The notes under the pieces: model-generated
What the model was told of the DNA's origin: nothing
The model's database searches: none
What the model saw: only the letters and a program-made list of their open reading frames with translations
DNA from: Populus alba
Lineage: Eukaryota > Streptophyta > Magnoliopsida > Malpighiales > Salicaceae
DNA: 64,000 nucleotides
Reading direction: 5' to 3'
Assembly (NCBI RefSeq): GCF_005239225.2
Contig: NC_133299.1
Coordinates: 5,398,967 to 5,462,966 of the forward strand
Position numbers and translations under genes: made by a program
In this document: positions 24,389 through 36,603 of the stretch, in pieces
Layout: the number at the start of each line of letters is the position of its first letter
How positions within the stretch are numbered: the first letter of the stretch is position 1

Positions 24389-25730
24389 TAAATAACCACA
24401 ATTAGGTGCTTATGCAAAGAACATATCTATGAGGAACATGACACTGGAATTTATTCAGGTCACATGTTAGCAATGGCGCTAAAGAATATACCCTGTCCTC
24501 AGTGATCTTGAGCAGTCTTGTTCTGATCATTCTCAAACGCACAGCTGAATAGAATTTCAAGGCATTTCCGCCACATGTGACCTCTTCTGCACGCCCTGAT
24601 TTTAAACTTTTTCTAACCTGGATAAAGACAACAATAACAATTGGTGAATATTATTTTCCCCATAAGTTACTGTTTACAGCATCCGTACAGAATATTTGAA
24701 ATGTTTTAGCGGGAAGTCTAGAACTCAACCTGATTAAGAAAAATAATGAGAGTTTGTGATTGGCATAATGAATAATTGATCTTTCGTAGTGCTTGGGTCA
24801 TTAATCGTGATTGTATATCTTCAAAGGTGCCTCCTACCACAGTATCAATCTCATGTTGGGGGACAAGTGCAGCAACCTGTTAACAAAAGGCCTGGAACGG
24901 TATCAAGAACGATGACTGAGATAAAATAGAAAAGGACAAACATAGAGATCCACAAGTGCAATTTATAAGGGATCAAAAAGCTACAACAAAAGGTTACAAT
25001 AACTATTGATAACAGGGCAAGGTCATGGACACAAAGATGTGTGTGTGGGAGTGTCTGCTTGAGAATTAATTACTTACACTATCCACCACGATAACATCTA
25101 CAGAACCACTTTTAGTCAGAGTATCGACTACACTGAGCAAATTTTCAGCACAATCTGGATGTGAAATAAGAAGATTTTCTGTGTTTAGGCCCATTGATTC
25201 ATGAAGTAAAGGGTCCATTGCATTCTCTACATCAAGATATGCACAATATCCTGACAAAAAGACATTATATGGCTCAGATTTAAATAGGATATAATTATTT
25301 TAACCACATGGGCAGCAAAAGCATCTCGAAAGGCCAAATACAAGTAAAAGAACATGACAAGATCAATATAATAATAAGTAGATAACTGATCATTAGAAAT
25401 AGAAAATCTTCAAATATATCTTACTGTTGCTAGCTTCTAGTGTATAAAGATGAATTTTTTAGCACTAAGAATTTTGCTAGCTTCTGGTGTATGATGGCTA
25501 ATATACACAAGAATGTTTTACTACTAAGCAGTTTAGCCTTTTTTATTTGGCCATCCTCTGTCACAACCAAAGATAATGAAGAAAATTATTTGCTTCTTTC
25601 TTGTCTAATTTAAGATATAGGAGATGGTGGTAACTAAACGCACAGGGTACGATCACTTAAGTGCATACATCTATCAATCCATGTCTTATTCCCTTTCTAC
25701 AATTATAAACATCTCTCTATCCATCTATCC

Positions 25731-25820
25731 ATGTCTGTGGGTGTGGGTGTGGGTGTGGGTGTGTGGGTGCGTTTTACATGCAGAGATAAAATATATCTAT
25801 CTATCTATCTATCTATTAAT
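25731..25820. repeat. GGGTGT-type and TATC microsatellites in a RecA intron, segment A
   Basis: GTGTGGGTGTGGGT repeats lie at about 25737-25770 and a CTAT run at about 25795-25816. The matching runs in segment B (about 62304-62335 and 62366-62382) have different copy numbers. Confidence 0.85.
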
Positions 25821-26817
25821 GTACCTGGTTTGGGTTTAGGTGTGGGTGTATAATCATATATCACACACAGAGAAACTCTAAAGTTATTTACTTGGCAAAC
25901 GAGAAAAGTTTCAGGAACAATGGTGTAACGGTGAGAGTTTTTCAGCAAAAGTTTTGGAAAAGGAAGAAAAAAGGAATGTACATTGACTGTAAAATTCAAG
26001 TGATTTGGCATGCTGTAGCATCAACTAATCTTTCTGACAAAACTAACAAGTTCAGTGTCAAAAACAACAAAGTTGACAGAAAATGACAAAAACACTCCAA
26101 AGAAACATGAAAACCTTCATAGATAAAGTTAAAAGCATATTATGAAAAACCTACAACACGAACTAGAAACCAATATAAACCTATACCCAAGTTATCATGT
26201 GTGCATTTCCTTGCACAGTTGCAAGAAAAAAGAAAGTGGAATCTAGTGATAAAAATGCTTTCCATCCAGTATAAAACCAAAATATAGAGTAGTTCTGCAG
26301 TTTCCTGAGCTGCTGGTAACAAAAGACAAGGAAAAAGGTTACTCTATGTGTTCCTAAAGAGCCTTCCTGAAAATGGAAAATGCGCCCAGATTATGACAAA
26401 ATACAGATGAAAGGCTAAGCCTAGTGGAACATAGGTGATGAATCTAGTGATCATTAACTAACCAGTAACAGGCAAGAAGTGGGTGAAATGGAGAGAGAAA
26501 AAATGACTTGATATCTGGACAGTTATTTTTCATAACAAGGATTAATAACTGAAATTGGCAAATGAAACGTCAAGTCATCATATCAGAGTGCCAAAACCTA
26601 TGAATAATTAGCTAGGATTTTATTATGCAGTGCTCCAATAAAATTAATCAAAATTTTTGTAATCCATGTAAGGGGTCTGATTTTCAAACTGCAACTAATC
26701 AATTAAAAATCTAACCTGATATCCTTGTTAGGGTTATGCATGCTAACTTTCATAAAATGTAAAACAGAAAGCATGACAAATCTAGTAGCACATACCTCCA
26801 AGTTTTTGAGCTTCCTT

Positions 26818-27169
26818 ATTTTTAATTGCTAATCAAGGTTTCCTTCTACTAGCATTTATATCAAAATTAATATGTTTAAATTATGGATAACATGTCTAAT
26901 AAAGCAATGCATATAAGATTTATGTGTGAACTCCCATAATGTTGAAAATTATTTTGGTTAGCATGCCATGATATTTCAATCGATCACGTCTGTAACTCAA
27001 GACCTAAGTAATGATTTGCAAGTATAGCTTATTGGCCTAAACAATAAAAATTTATGACACTAAACACTTTTTGAGAACTTCATATATTCCATTTTGACAA
27101 TTTTAAGAAAACAAGGAATGATTTAATGATATTTATGGATGTGTTATGGCCATTACAAACATTTCCAAT
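26818..27169. other. Sequence after the segment A breakpoint, nothing recognised
   Basis: Immediately after 26817 the RecA homology ends and AT-rich sequence begins. It may include the decayed outer part of the copia LTR that becomes recognisable from about 27170. Confidence 0.4.
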
Positions 27170-27399
27170 TTCCAATTTCCAATTTACTCTACCTCCTTCG
27201 TTAATGGCTACTACATTCTTTAATATTAATGGCTGTCTTTTTCTTGTAGGTGAACTACTAGTGTATTTTGATGACTTTTGGGCAATGATTACACACTTAG
27301 AAAGTAAATTTATACTTTTAACATTCCCTTTGAACTTGACTCTTTTGACATCATCATTCCAAACATGTTCTATATTCTTGTAAACACATCATACTTGAA

Positions 27400-28965
27400 T
27401 AACTTTATGAATATGTCAGTAATTTGATCATAAGTTATGTAAGATACCAACTCAATTTCTTTATTTTTCACATGTTCTTGGATGAAATGGTATCGAGTAT
27501 CAATGTGTTTGCTTCTTTTATAGTATGTTGAGTTCTTTTATTAAGCAATCACATAATGACTATCTATGTATAATTATATAAGATTTTCTTGTGGAAATTT
27601 TGAAAAACTTTAATACATTCCTTTGACCAATTACCATGACATGTAACTAATCTAGCAACAACATACTCAGCTTCGTATAATAATAGTGTAAAGAACCAAG
27701 TAAATGATATGCCTCCCATGAAGAATGTGAACCTAGCTATGCCTTTTCTTTTATACAAGTCACGTCCCAAATCAGTATTAGAGTAGCCAATAAGCTTGAA
27801 ATCTTCACTTTGTGTGTAGAACAAACTATTATTAAGAGAACCTTTTATAAACCAAAGAATCCTTTTAATTTTTTTTAGATGAGATTAGTTAAGGGTCTTC
27901 ATGTACCTGTTAATTAGCCTAACTTTACATGATATATCTGGTATAGTATAAGTCAAGTACCTAAAGATTTTAATTACACTTTTGAAATATATAGGATCTA
28001 TATCTCTTTTCACATTATTTTTTAAATCTAATCTTGTGTCAACTCAAGTTGTCAAAGAGTTATACTTTTCCATTCCAAACTTCTTTATAATCTCTTTTGC
28101 ATAGTTGTATTGAGAGATGAAGATTTTTCTTTTTTGCTTATAGAACTTTTTTGCTAAGGAAATGAGTTATCTAGCCTATATTTGACATCTTAAATTCATT
28201 GACCATGCTTTTCTCAAAAGCACCAAACATATCTGAATTGTTGCTAATAAATATTAAATCATCAACATATAAGCAACCAATCAAAATGCTTTTATTTGAC
28301 TTCCTCTTCATATATAATGCATATTTATAGGACACTTTTCAAAATCATTCTTCATGAAATAATCAGCGATCCTAGTATTCAATGCATGCGGAGCTTGCTT
28401 TAATCAATATAGGGCTTTCTTTAGCTTATACAATATATTTTTATAGCCTTTCTTTATATATCCAAATGACTAATCAATATTGATTTTTTCTTCAAGGACC
28501 CCAATTAGATATTTTGATTTAATGTGCATCTGGTAAATTTTTCATTTGTAATGTACAACTAGTGAAATCAATAATTTATTGGCCTTAAATATGGAAACTA
28601 GGGAAAATACTTCATTATGATGAGTTTTTTTTTTTTTTTTTTGCTTGCACCTTTTTATGACAAGCATAGCCTTATACCTCTAAACTTCTCTTTAAGCATT
28701 CTTCTTTGTCTTGTAAACCTACTTGAATTTAATGGTCTTGTGTGTTTTTAGAAGAGTAGTCAACTTCCATGTGTTGTTCTTTTTAACAGATCTAATTTCT
28801 TCATCCATTGCACTTTTTTTATTTTTCTTATTTGTTAACTTCTTGAAAATTAACTCGGCCATAACTCGTTTATAGACAAAATAAATTGTATTCATCACCC
28901 TGTATGAGTTTTGTATCCTCATTAAATTATTCCAAGTTTTAAATCCTTCTTGGTCTCTTGTCAAA
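27400..28965 (-). pseudogene. copia reverse transcriptase and RNase H remnant
   Basis: On the minus strand, KKSAMDEEIRSVKKNNTWKL (about 28780-28840) is the N-terminal part of copia reverse transcriptase. The YVDD catalytic box survives near 28256-28270 (LYVDDLIFIS). SEDFKLIGYSNTDLGRD with YEAEYVVARL (27600-27815) is copia RNase H. Stops and frameshifts are scattered through it. Confidence 0.8.
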
Positions 28966-30065
28966 AAATACTTTTAGTCCTAAGTGTGGAGTCTTATGTA
29001 TTTGTATTGAAAAGTGAACTCTTTTTGGTTGTTCTTCTATTAATTGAGTTAGTTTCTCTTCTTCAATAGTTAATTATGTATTTCTAGAAGATTCAATGTG
29101 ATCCTTTCTTTATAGTTCATTTTTTTTCTTAAAAATAACATCTTTGTTATATAACACTTTATTGGTGATGAGATTGTACAACATGCATCACATTATTCTA
29201 TCACCATATTGAATAAAGAAAAAATTATCCCTTTTATCATCAAGCTTAGTTCTTTTCACACTTGGAATTTTGGCGTATGCAATACATCTAAAAACTTGAA
29301 GATGACTCATACTTGGCTTAATGAGTGCTCTATACTTCATATGAAATTTTATTATTTAAACTTATGTGGGATATTTATTGAATAGATAAGCTTTACATGA
29401 AATTACTTCATCCCAAAAACATTTAGGCAATGACTTTTCCTTTACCATGATTTTAGCCATGTTATGGAGTGTGTGATTCTTTCTCTTAGCAACATCATTT
29501 AGTTGAGAAGTGTAGGTTGGAGTGTACATATGCTTAATTCCTCTCTACTTGAGGAATTCTTTAAATTTTCTTGCTTTGTATTTGTTGTTACTCAATTTCG
29601 GACCCCCACGTGCTGGAGATGGTGTATACTTTTTTTGAACAAAGAATAGGAGTTTAGCTCATGTTCGCCAGAAAATTGACAAAAACACAAAAAGAAATAT
29701 TTTTTTTCAAAAGCCTTGTTTGATCTGTTTTCTGTTTTTTTTCTATCCTTCCCCTTTGCTACCAAAATCATCAGGTTTTTTTTTAGGTTGATCAGGAGTC
29801 TTCATAATGTTGAATTCGTTCCTTTTTTATCTGGTCTTTAAGGTTGAATAAATCCTTCAGAATTTGCACTAAAAAATGGTTCTGCTGCTGTGGCAATTTT
29901 TTGTTCCAACTTAGGCTCTGATTCTGACTTGGCTTCATACGATATCTGACCATCCTAGGTATATTTTGTCACTCATGACATGTTAAAAAATTAATGTACA
30001 CCTTCATTAGGTCCTAGGGATCATATTTCTTAGGGAAGATTCTCAACATTGTCAGATTAAGAACC

Positions 30066-30605
30066 TTTTTGACCAACTAGATTACTGTCAGTTTTTGTTC
30101 TATAAAAAGATTTTATCTCACTTCGACTCCTTCATCAAAGTTGTAGTCCTAGATGCGTAGATGAATTTGAGATTTTGAATCACTTGATTCCGATATCAGA
30201 GGCTCAAGATGTTCCCATTTGAATATCTAACGTGAAGGTAGAGAATTCTGCCGCGACAAGGATATTGACCCGAGTCTGCACTAAAAAAACTCTATTTTTG
30301 GCCTAGTTTTGTGATTTTTTGTTCTTAGTTTGTACTCTCAGTCATATCAGGATTCTCAGTATTCGTTAGTTTTTTGAGTTTAGACCTGGAGATCCCTTTT
30401 GACCAACCACATTACTACTAGATTATGTTCTGTAAAAAGATTTTATCTAACTTCGACTCCTTCATCAAAGTTGTAGTCCTAGATGCGTAGAATAATTTTG
30501 GCTTTTGAAGCACTTGATTCCGATATCAGAAGCTCAAGATATTCCCATTTGAATATTTAACGTAAAGGCAGAAAATTCTGCCGCGGGAAGGATATAGCCC
30601 AAGTT
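30066..30605. repeat. Direct repeat with 330-bp period inside the solo LTR
   Basis: A block of about 205 bp starting GACCAACTAGATTACT (30071) recurs at 30401. CTTCGACTCCTTCATCAAAG is found at 30121 and again at 30451, exactly 330 bp apart. The copies have diverged by scattered substitutions. Confidence 0.9.
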
Positions 30606-31641
30606 CGCGGGGCTGATTCGAAGGATTTTTTTTTGGACCAAGGACTGAATCGAAAATTGTTAAAATGAGGGATTTAATTGAAGAAGGATATTGAAAGCTG
30701 GAAAGGGGGCTGGATCATCATAAAGGACTGGATTTTTTCCACACTGAAATAAGGAAAATGAGACTTTGCAGCTGCACCCTCCATCCGATTTCTTTCCTTT
30801 TTTCGCTGCAAATTCCTGTTGTTTTTCCTTTATCATCATGCTTGAATTTTGGAGCTGCAACCATGTTTTTTCTTGCCTCATTCCAAAGGGAGCAGTTGGC
30901 CCTATGGAAGGAAAGAAAATAGCCACAGCCTCCTCTAAAACTGGAAAGAAATCAGACGTAAAGCACCAGCATAAAATCAGAATATTGCAGCTTCCTTTTG
31001 CGTTTTTTTATTGCAAATCAGTAGGGATTTACATCCTAGGATTAATGCATTGAATCCTTCCTAAATGGAGACATATTTAGACTATATATAAGCCCCTCTA
31101 ATTACCTAACGGGGGCAGCAAAAAAAAAAAGGGGAGCAGAAAAATAAGAAAAGAGAGGAGAGAATAGAGAACGGGAGAGAGACAACAAAAGAAAACAAGA
31201 AAGAAGCCTTTGCTCCAAGTTTTCTGCAAATAAAAACTGCAGAAACGGGAAAAGAAAATTAGGAATCAGTAGAGAAAGTGACGGAGGCGCAGAGTAAAGA
31301 AGGAGGAAATAAGTAGACCCAAACACAGAAACATAAGAAGAAGGACAGACACAGACCGAGCAACCATCACTCTTCTAACGCCACTGCAGTTTCTTCATCG
31401 CCAGGATCCGCAGCAGGGACGAAGGAAGTGCAGGAACCCGTTGTAGAGGGACTGACGAAGACGCAGAGGAGAGAAAAAATCAGAAAAAACAGGCGCAAAT
31501 ACAGAGCAGGAGGAAAAGATTTGAAACGGACAACACGGATCAACCATTACGCCTTCAACGTCGCTGCAGCTTCTTCGCTTCTGTTCCCAGGTCTATTTTT
31601 GTCTTCACCCCGCAACATGCATTTTTTTGTTTTAAGTTTGC

Positions 31642-31746
31642 ACTGTTCAAGTGAATTAATTCACTTGAACAGTATTTTATAAACTGCACCCCTTTTCTTT
31701 TTTTCTTTTTTTGTCCAACCGGGTCACTTGTTTGGGCAAGTGACCC
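31642..31746 (+). other. Palindrome and hairpin in the solo LTR
   Basis: Bases 31642-31673 form a perfect 32-bp palindrome with arm ACTGTTCAAGTGAATT. A second hairpin has GGGTCACTTG (31721-31730) pairing with CAAGTGACCC (31737-31746). The same two-hairpin order is seen in the LTR near 3398-3461. Confidence 0.75.
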
Positions 31747-34118
31747 CGCCGGACTTACTAACTTTTTTATATAAAATAAATAAAATAAAGAGAAAGTGAT
31801 TTATGATTTTTTTTGGTATGTTTATTTTAAGGTCTGAATTCTTTTTATTATAAAAATATTAGTCTTGTGCTTAGAATACCTGGTTTTTTTTGTTTTTTTG
31901 ACGCAATGTGATAAATATACATATATATCAAATTTTTTTTCTTATGTGTTGCATAAGGCCAATACCCTAACATGTTTCGAATGTCTTTTTTTTTATACAC
32001 AAAAAATATTGGAAGTTTTTTTTTAAAAAAAAAAGTGTTTTCGCATGGATTTCTTAAACACAACAAAAATTGTTTTTCTTGCATTTTTGGATTTTACAAC
32101 GTGTTTGTAAAACTCCAAAAGGTATTGACCAATATTCAAAAAATTATAAATATCTTATTTTGGGTAAGGGGAATTCATCTATTATTCACCGCTAATGTTT
32201 GGATAAAAAATTTCTTAAAGGATGAATATCCAAAATATTATTGGGTGTAATAAATCCGCACACATCCTTGAAAGAAACCTTGATTATAATCGAGGACATT
32301 TCAAAAAAAAAATTTACTCCACGGTTTACGAGCCTTGAGAGTATAAAATACTAAAAAAAAAAGGTTTTTTTGCACCCTAGATTTCTAATTTTTTTGTCCC
32401 TCCTCCTTGCGATTTACGAGTCGCAAACTTTTAAAATACTAAGGAAAAAATGAGCTTTCAAAGCACATGAAATCTCCTTGGATTTCTATCCTAATAAATT
32501 TTATTTGAATCAAACCTAGGAAAATTGATGTGATTAGAAAACACCAATACCATAGCAATTATAGAGCAAACCAAACACCAAGCAGCTTACCTTAGGTAAG
32601 GCCTACTAGGGGTGCTAATACCTTCCCTTTACACAACCAATCCCTTGCCTTAGAATCTCTGAAAGACCTGTTAGGGTTTCCAGTGACCATAATACTAGGT
32701 GGTGACTCCTTTACACAAAAAAAGACCCTGAAATTCAATCGAAAGTCACCGCTCCGCCGCGAGGGTGCGACAGTATTCATCACCTTGATATGATTAAAGC
32801 AGTTTGATTTGGTAGCCACCTTTTTTTTTAACAAAGGCTTTAAACTTTTTGAAGTTATCAAATACCTTTGATTTCCTTTTCAAAAAAACACACCCAAGTT
32901 CTTTTATTATATTTGTTAATGAAAGTGAGGACATATTACTTTCCTCAATTTAATTTTATATTTAATGGACCAAACATATCAGTGTGCATTAACTTAAGTG
33001 CTTAGTTGCTCCCCAATTTGCTTTATTTTCAAAAAAAATTAGATGCAACTTACTAGGAACACATTTTATAAAGCTCATTTGGATTATGAATGTTTGGAAG
33101 ACCTTTCACCATCTTATTGCTTTCGAATTATCTTAGACTTTTTAAATTAAGTTATTCATACCTGAGATGTCATAAACCAATCTTTATCATTAATTAATAA
33201 TGCTTCTTATACACTTTGTTATATTATAATGAATAGTGTGAACGCATCCTGTTCTTCTCCATCTTCACTCGAGTAATCAACTTCCCTTGAGTATCTGCAA
33301 GTGTCAAGTACATATTCTTTAATTTGATTTGATAACCTTCTCCATTAAGTATCCAGGACTGGATATATTTGTCTTTATTTTTTGAAATAATAGACATTAG
33401 AGATGAAAGCATGATCTCCATCCTTCTACTTGATTAGAACATCTCCTCTCTCTCAAACTAGGACTTTAGAGAGATCACTTTATGATATCTCTCATTGAAC
33501 TTTATCATCAAATTCAACGAATAAGTTCTTTTATCAGAATATATGATTTTTTTTTTTTTAAGGATAAGGATACTTTAACTTCCTTAGATAATACATCTTT
33601 GAAACTATCTTCCATGATATCCAAGACATCTTGAAAACCTAGTAGGCCTCTCATGTGAATGCATCAATTGTCATAATTCTCTTTTATCAAATTCAGGATG
33701 AGCACTTGCGTGGTTTCGTAGGCCATTGGTTTCGATTTTATTAAAACAAGTCTTTATAAATGAAGTTTTGAAAAAAGGTGACTTTTTTTAATGAGTCTAG
33801 AAGAGTTTATTCTGTTAGGTAGAATTGTTTTGTAAGTTTTAGAAATTTTAGGGTTGCTTTTGAAATTTTAGAAACTTTAGGGTTTGTTATGAAATTTAAG
33901 AAAGGTTTTGGGTTGTTTTACAAATTTCAAAAACTTTAGAGGTTTTCATAAAATTTATAAAACTTTTAGAGTTTTTTGTAATTTCTAGTTATCTTCTCCA
34001 ATAACAATGATTTTTTTTTTAAAAAAAACTTTGGTAGGCTTTTGGAAGCTCGTTTGAACTTCATTTGGATTGATATTTTATTTATTGTGATTGTCCCTTT
34101 GCGTACTTTGCAATGGTT

Positions 34119-34122
<4 letters not shown>

Positions 34123-34150
<28 letters not shown>

Positions 34151-34151
34151 T
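34123..34151. repeat. (AT)n microsatellite
   Basis: A simple AT run within the decayed copia element. Confidence 0.85.
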
Positions 34152-34639
34152 TGAACACTTTGATTTATAGGTAAAAATCAAGAACACATTCTATTTTTTA
34201 TTCTTAGGTTCTGATACCACTATTGGATGGAATGGGTAATTGAGGTTACTAGTGGTGCACTTCTAAGAGAGTAAAATTTACACAGATAAAAATTAAATTT
34301 AGAATTATTTCAAACACACAAAATATTACAACTCCCTCACAACCTCTCTTTCTCTTTTAACTCTTTTTTATTTTCTTGATCACTCCTCACATCTAAATAC
34401 TCGGATTACATGCATATTTATAGGAAAACAAAGACACTAAAAAAATCATTGCTCATATTACCTTTTCTTTTTCATTTCAACTATTATTGTACCTACTTCA
34501 CTTCCTTCATTAATGACTATTACATTCTTCAATATTAGTGGTTGTCTCATTTTTATAGGTGAGCTACTAGTGAGTTTTGATGACTCCTGACAATGGTTAC
34601 ACATTTAACAAGTCAAGTTAATTTATACTTTTAACAAAT

Positions 34640-36089
34640 GTCATTCCAAACTTGTCTTTGTTTAAAGGAATAAAAATTATGAGGCTAAAGAGAAGTAATG
34701 AAAGGTTGGCTAGTATGAGTGTAGTAGTTATTAGGTCAGGGAGAATCTGGTAGTCATGTAAGGTGAAGAGAGAGGGAAGAGAGATAGGAGAAATATAAAG
34801 GAGAAGAAGAAAAGGGGAAAAAAGGAAATGAAAAGAAAGAAATATAGGGAGAGATTTGAAAGAAAAAGGTGCCACGAGTAAAAACTTGCCATCTTTTTTT
34901 TCTTTAGTTTTTAATCCAAAAATACGAAGAAGAGTCACATACATATGTAAAAAGATATAATAAACAAAAAAACTTTATAAAGACATAGCAAATCGAATTA
35001 ATATAGTACAAAAACATTTTTCTGCTTTAATCCATAGAAAAAAAGCATCTCTTTAATTACATTATACATTCAATCTTAGTAATTAAGAAGAGGAAAATAA
35101 ATAAAACTTAAATTCACTCCAATTGTTTTATATTTATGAACCTCTATAAAATTCAAAAAATTGATCAGTATAAGTTAATTTTAATCATTTTTTTCTCATT
35201 ATTTTTTTAATTTAAAATTTAAAATATTAAGTTATAGAAAAAATAAAATTTAACCATAATTTTTATGTTTTTATTTTTATTTTTTAATATAAAATAAAAG
35301 AAAAAAAATTAAAAATATGTAAAATTAACTAAAAAAAACCTGCGAAACTAATATTAAGATCATATTAGCAATATCTTGTTCCTTTCTTCTTTCTTTCTTT
35401 AAAAAAAAATAATCTTATTATTTCAACATGTCCTCTAAATCAAGAATCCACTTTATGATTTAATGTCATCGAAAGCAAACAATGATTTAAATTAGTGCAT
35501 TCTAGATCAATGTTTGATATGTTGGTCTCATATAATTCTTATTAGTTATGTTTAAATTAGACCATCCTCAAGCCCTCTATTTGTATATGCATCTAATTAA
35601 AAACAAAATAGTTGATTTGGTCCACAACCTTAAGGTTGCCTTTGTTTAGTGTTCTAGGATAGAAGTGATGTAAACATGTTTGGTTGAAGGAACAAAGATA
35701 AAAAATATAAAAATAAATATATTTTTTAAGATTATTTTGGAGTGAATTTTTATCCTGTTAAAATGGAAAGGACAAATAAAACATGTCTTCTTTAACCTAA
35801 TTGTCTTCATCTCTTTGTCACATGATAGCATTCATTGTATAATAATTATGATTAAAAAGTAAGTAATGTAAAGTAACCAAATGGAAGGCTTTGGGGAAAC
35901 CAATTTATGGTCATTGCATTATATATCAAATCATGTTTGAATGAGTCAAAATAGAAAGAAAGGTGCTATGGGTGGATTCAATAAGTCTAATGGATGCATT
36001 TTTCTAGTAGTCATCATGGAAAGGTCTTTTAGTGAAATTAGCATTACTCAATAAGTAAATTCTAATATGAGAAGGGTTCCTATATAAAA
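34640..36089. other. AT-rich spacer between the duplicated segments, no gene
   Basis: The stretch has purine-rich (about 34780-34870) and A/T-run-rich sequence. I found no coding domain and no clear element boundary. Confidence 0.4.
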
Positions 36090-36549
36090 AGATTTGTGTT
36101 TAGAATACTTTTTAAATTAGTATTTAGAATCCTTGTTTATTTAGATTAGGCTAGATTAATCTTATTATTATCTTATAATCTCTTTATATATATAAGAGAC
36201 ATGTATGCATAATTTAATGATGAATAAGAGAAGGGAGGTTCAAATACTTTATATGTGTCTTATTTTTTAACAATTAATATCATAACGTGTTAAAAGAAGA
36301 CCATTTACTTATTTTGTTATATGCACACATTGTAATCTAGTAGCTTTTGAAGATGTTGTAAAAGAATTAAAGTGGAAAAAGGCTATGAATGATGGCATTA
36401 ATGTCATTAAAAGAAACAATACTTAAAAATTAATGGAGCAACCAAAAGGACAAAAGATCATTGACATTAAATAAGTGTTCAAGATAAAGTTAAACGAAAA
36501 TGACAAAGTCAGACAAGTATAAAGCACACCTAATAACAAAAGGTTATAT
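36090..36549 (+). mobile_element. Copia fragment: LTR-like piece plus reverse transcriptase start
   Basis: Bases about 36090-36275 (TTTAGAATCCTTGTTTA, CTTATAATCTCTTTATA, GAATAAGAGAAGGG, ATATCATAACG) look like the 3' part of a copia LTR with a primer-site-like end. About 36350-36545 read on the plus strand as a decayed reverse transcriptase start (KELKWKKAMNDG, then KLMEQPKGQKIIDIK, then KIKLNENDK). The central part of an element is missing. The piece ends where the segment B homology begins. Confidence 0.55.
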
Positions 36550-36603
36550 GTACAACCTTGCTCAATTTGAAGGTCTGTAAGTCCATATTTATTTGTTTGA
36601 AGT

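Larger units (their letters stand above)
5821..26817. repeat. Segment A of a large segmental duplication
   Basis: From about 5821 this region matches segment B, which starts near 36550 and resumes after the gypsy insertion at 46837. The shared order is low-complexity flank, glucanase type I, glucanase type II, RecA, all on the minus strand. Non-coding sequence matches too (for example 7680-8400 with 48220-48940, and 24390-26817 with 60966-63381). The match stops at 26817, inside a RecA exon. Large interruptions private to A are the copia element (16760-21626) and the solo LTR (22232-24388). Confidence 0.9.
16697..26817 (-). pseudogene. recA homologue copy A (organelle type), disrupted and truncated
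   Basis: Exons recognisable against the intact copy at 60315-64000 are: part of the Walker A exon (26796-26817), 25078-25250 ([14 protein letters not shown] through VDVIVVDS), 24730-24876 ([13 protein letters not shown]), 24492-24617 ([14 protein letters not shown], with three extra bases giving K-I-T), and a last exon split into 21632-21869 and 16697-16759. A copia element sits inside the last exon. Extra bases near 21700 and 21787, and four near 16747, shift the frame. The 22 remaining bases of the Walker A exon end at the duplication breakpoint, so the P-loop and all N-terminal exons are missing. It cannot encode a working RecA ATPase. Confidence 0.9.
29583..32772 (+). mobile_element. Tat-like gypsy solo LTR, 3190 bp, nested in copia integrase
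   Basis: It is flanked by the 5-bp duplication GTATT (29578-29582 and 32773-32777). It starts TGTTGTTACTC and ends GGGTGCGACA, like the LTRs of the element at 36604. Internal landmarks match that family: a TATA box (TATATATAAGC, about 31083), a purine-rich leader, the hairpin pair at 31642-31746, and the terminal block (about 32583-32706) ending CTAGGTGGTGACTCC. It is about 775 bp longer than the 36604 LTR, partly because of an internal direct repeat. No internal coding region is present, so it most likely formed by LTR-LTR recombination. Confidence 0.9.
28980..33420 (-). pseudogene. copia integrase and pre-integrase remnant, split by solo LTR
   Basis: On the minus strand the pre-integrase and N-terminal integrase lie at about 33420-32778, with NRM motifs and a YFLKKK-like stretch ending near a GDEY motif. 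The C-terminal half of the core resumes at 29577, with KFKEF, a TPTYTSQLNDVAKRKNHT-like block, and WDEV. The solo gypsy LTR at 29583-32772 sits exactly between the two halves. Confidence 0.75.
27170..34636 (-). mobile_element. Decayed Ty1-copia retrotransposon with nested solo LTR
   Basis: The right-hand (5') LTR is 34224-34636, with minus-strand start TGTTAAAAGT and end CCATCCA. Its primer-binding site TGGTATCAGAACC lies at 34219 down to 34207. The left-hand (3') LTR is recognisable only at about 27170-27321, which matches 34490-34636. Between them, on the minus strand, are decayed copia gag/pre-integrase, integrase, reverse transcriptase and RNase H. A gypsy solo LTR (29583-32772) is nested in the integrase. 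The outer part of the left LTR is lost or unrecognisable, and no TSD was found. Confidence 0.8.

Noticed and set aside
35640..35830. Possible MITE in the spacer between segments
   Set aside because: The start TTTGTTTAGTGTTCTAGG resembled a MITE end, but I could not find a matching inverted end or TSD.
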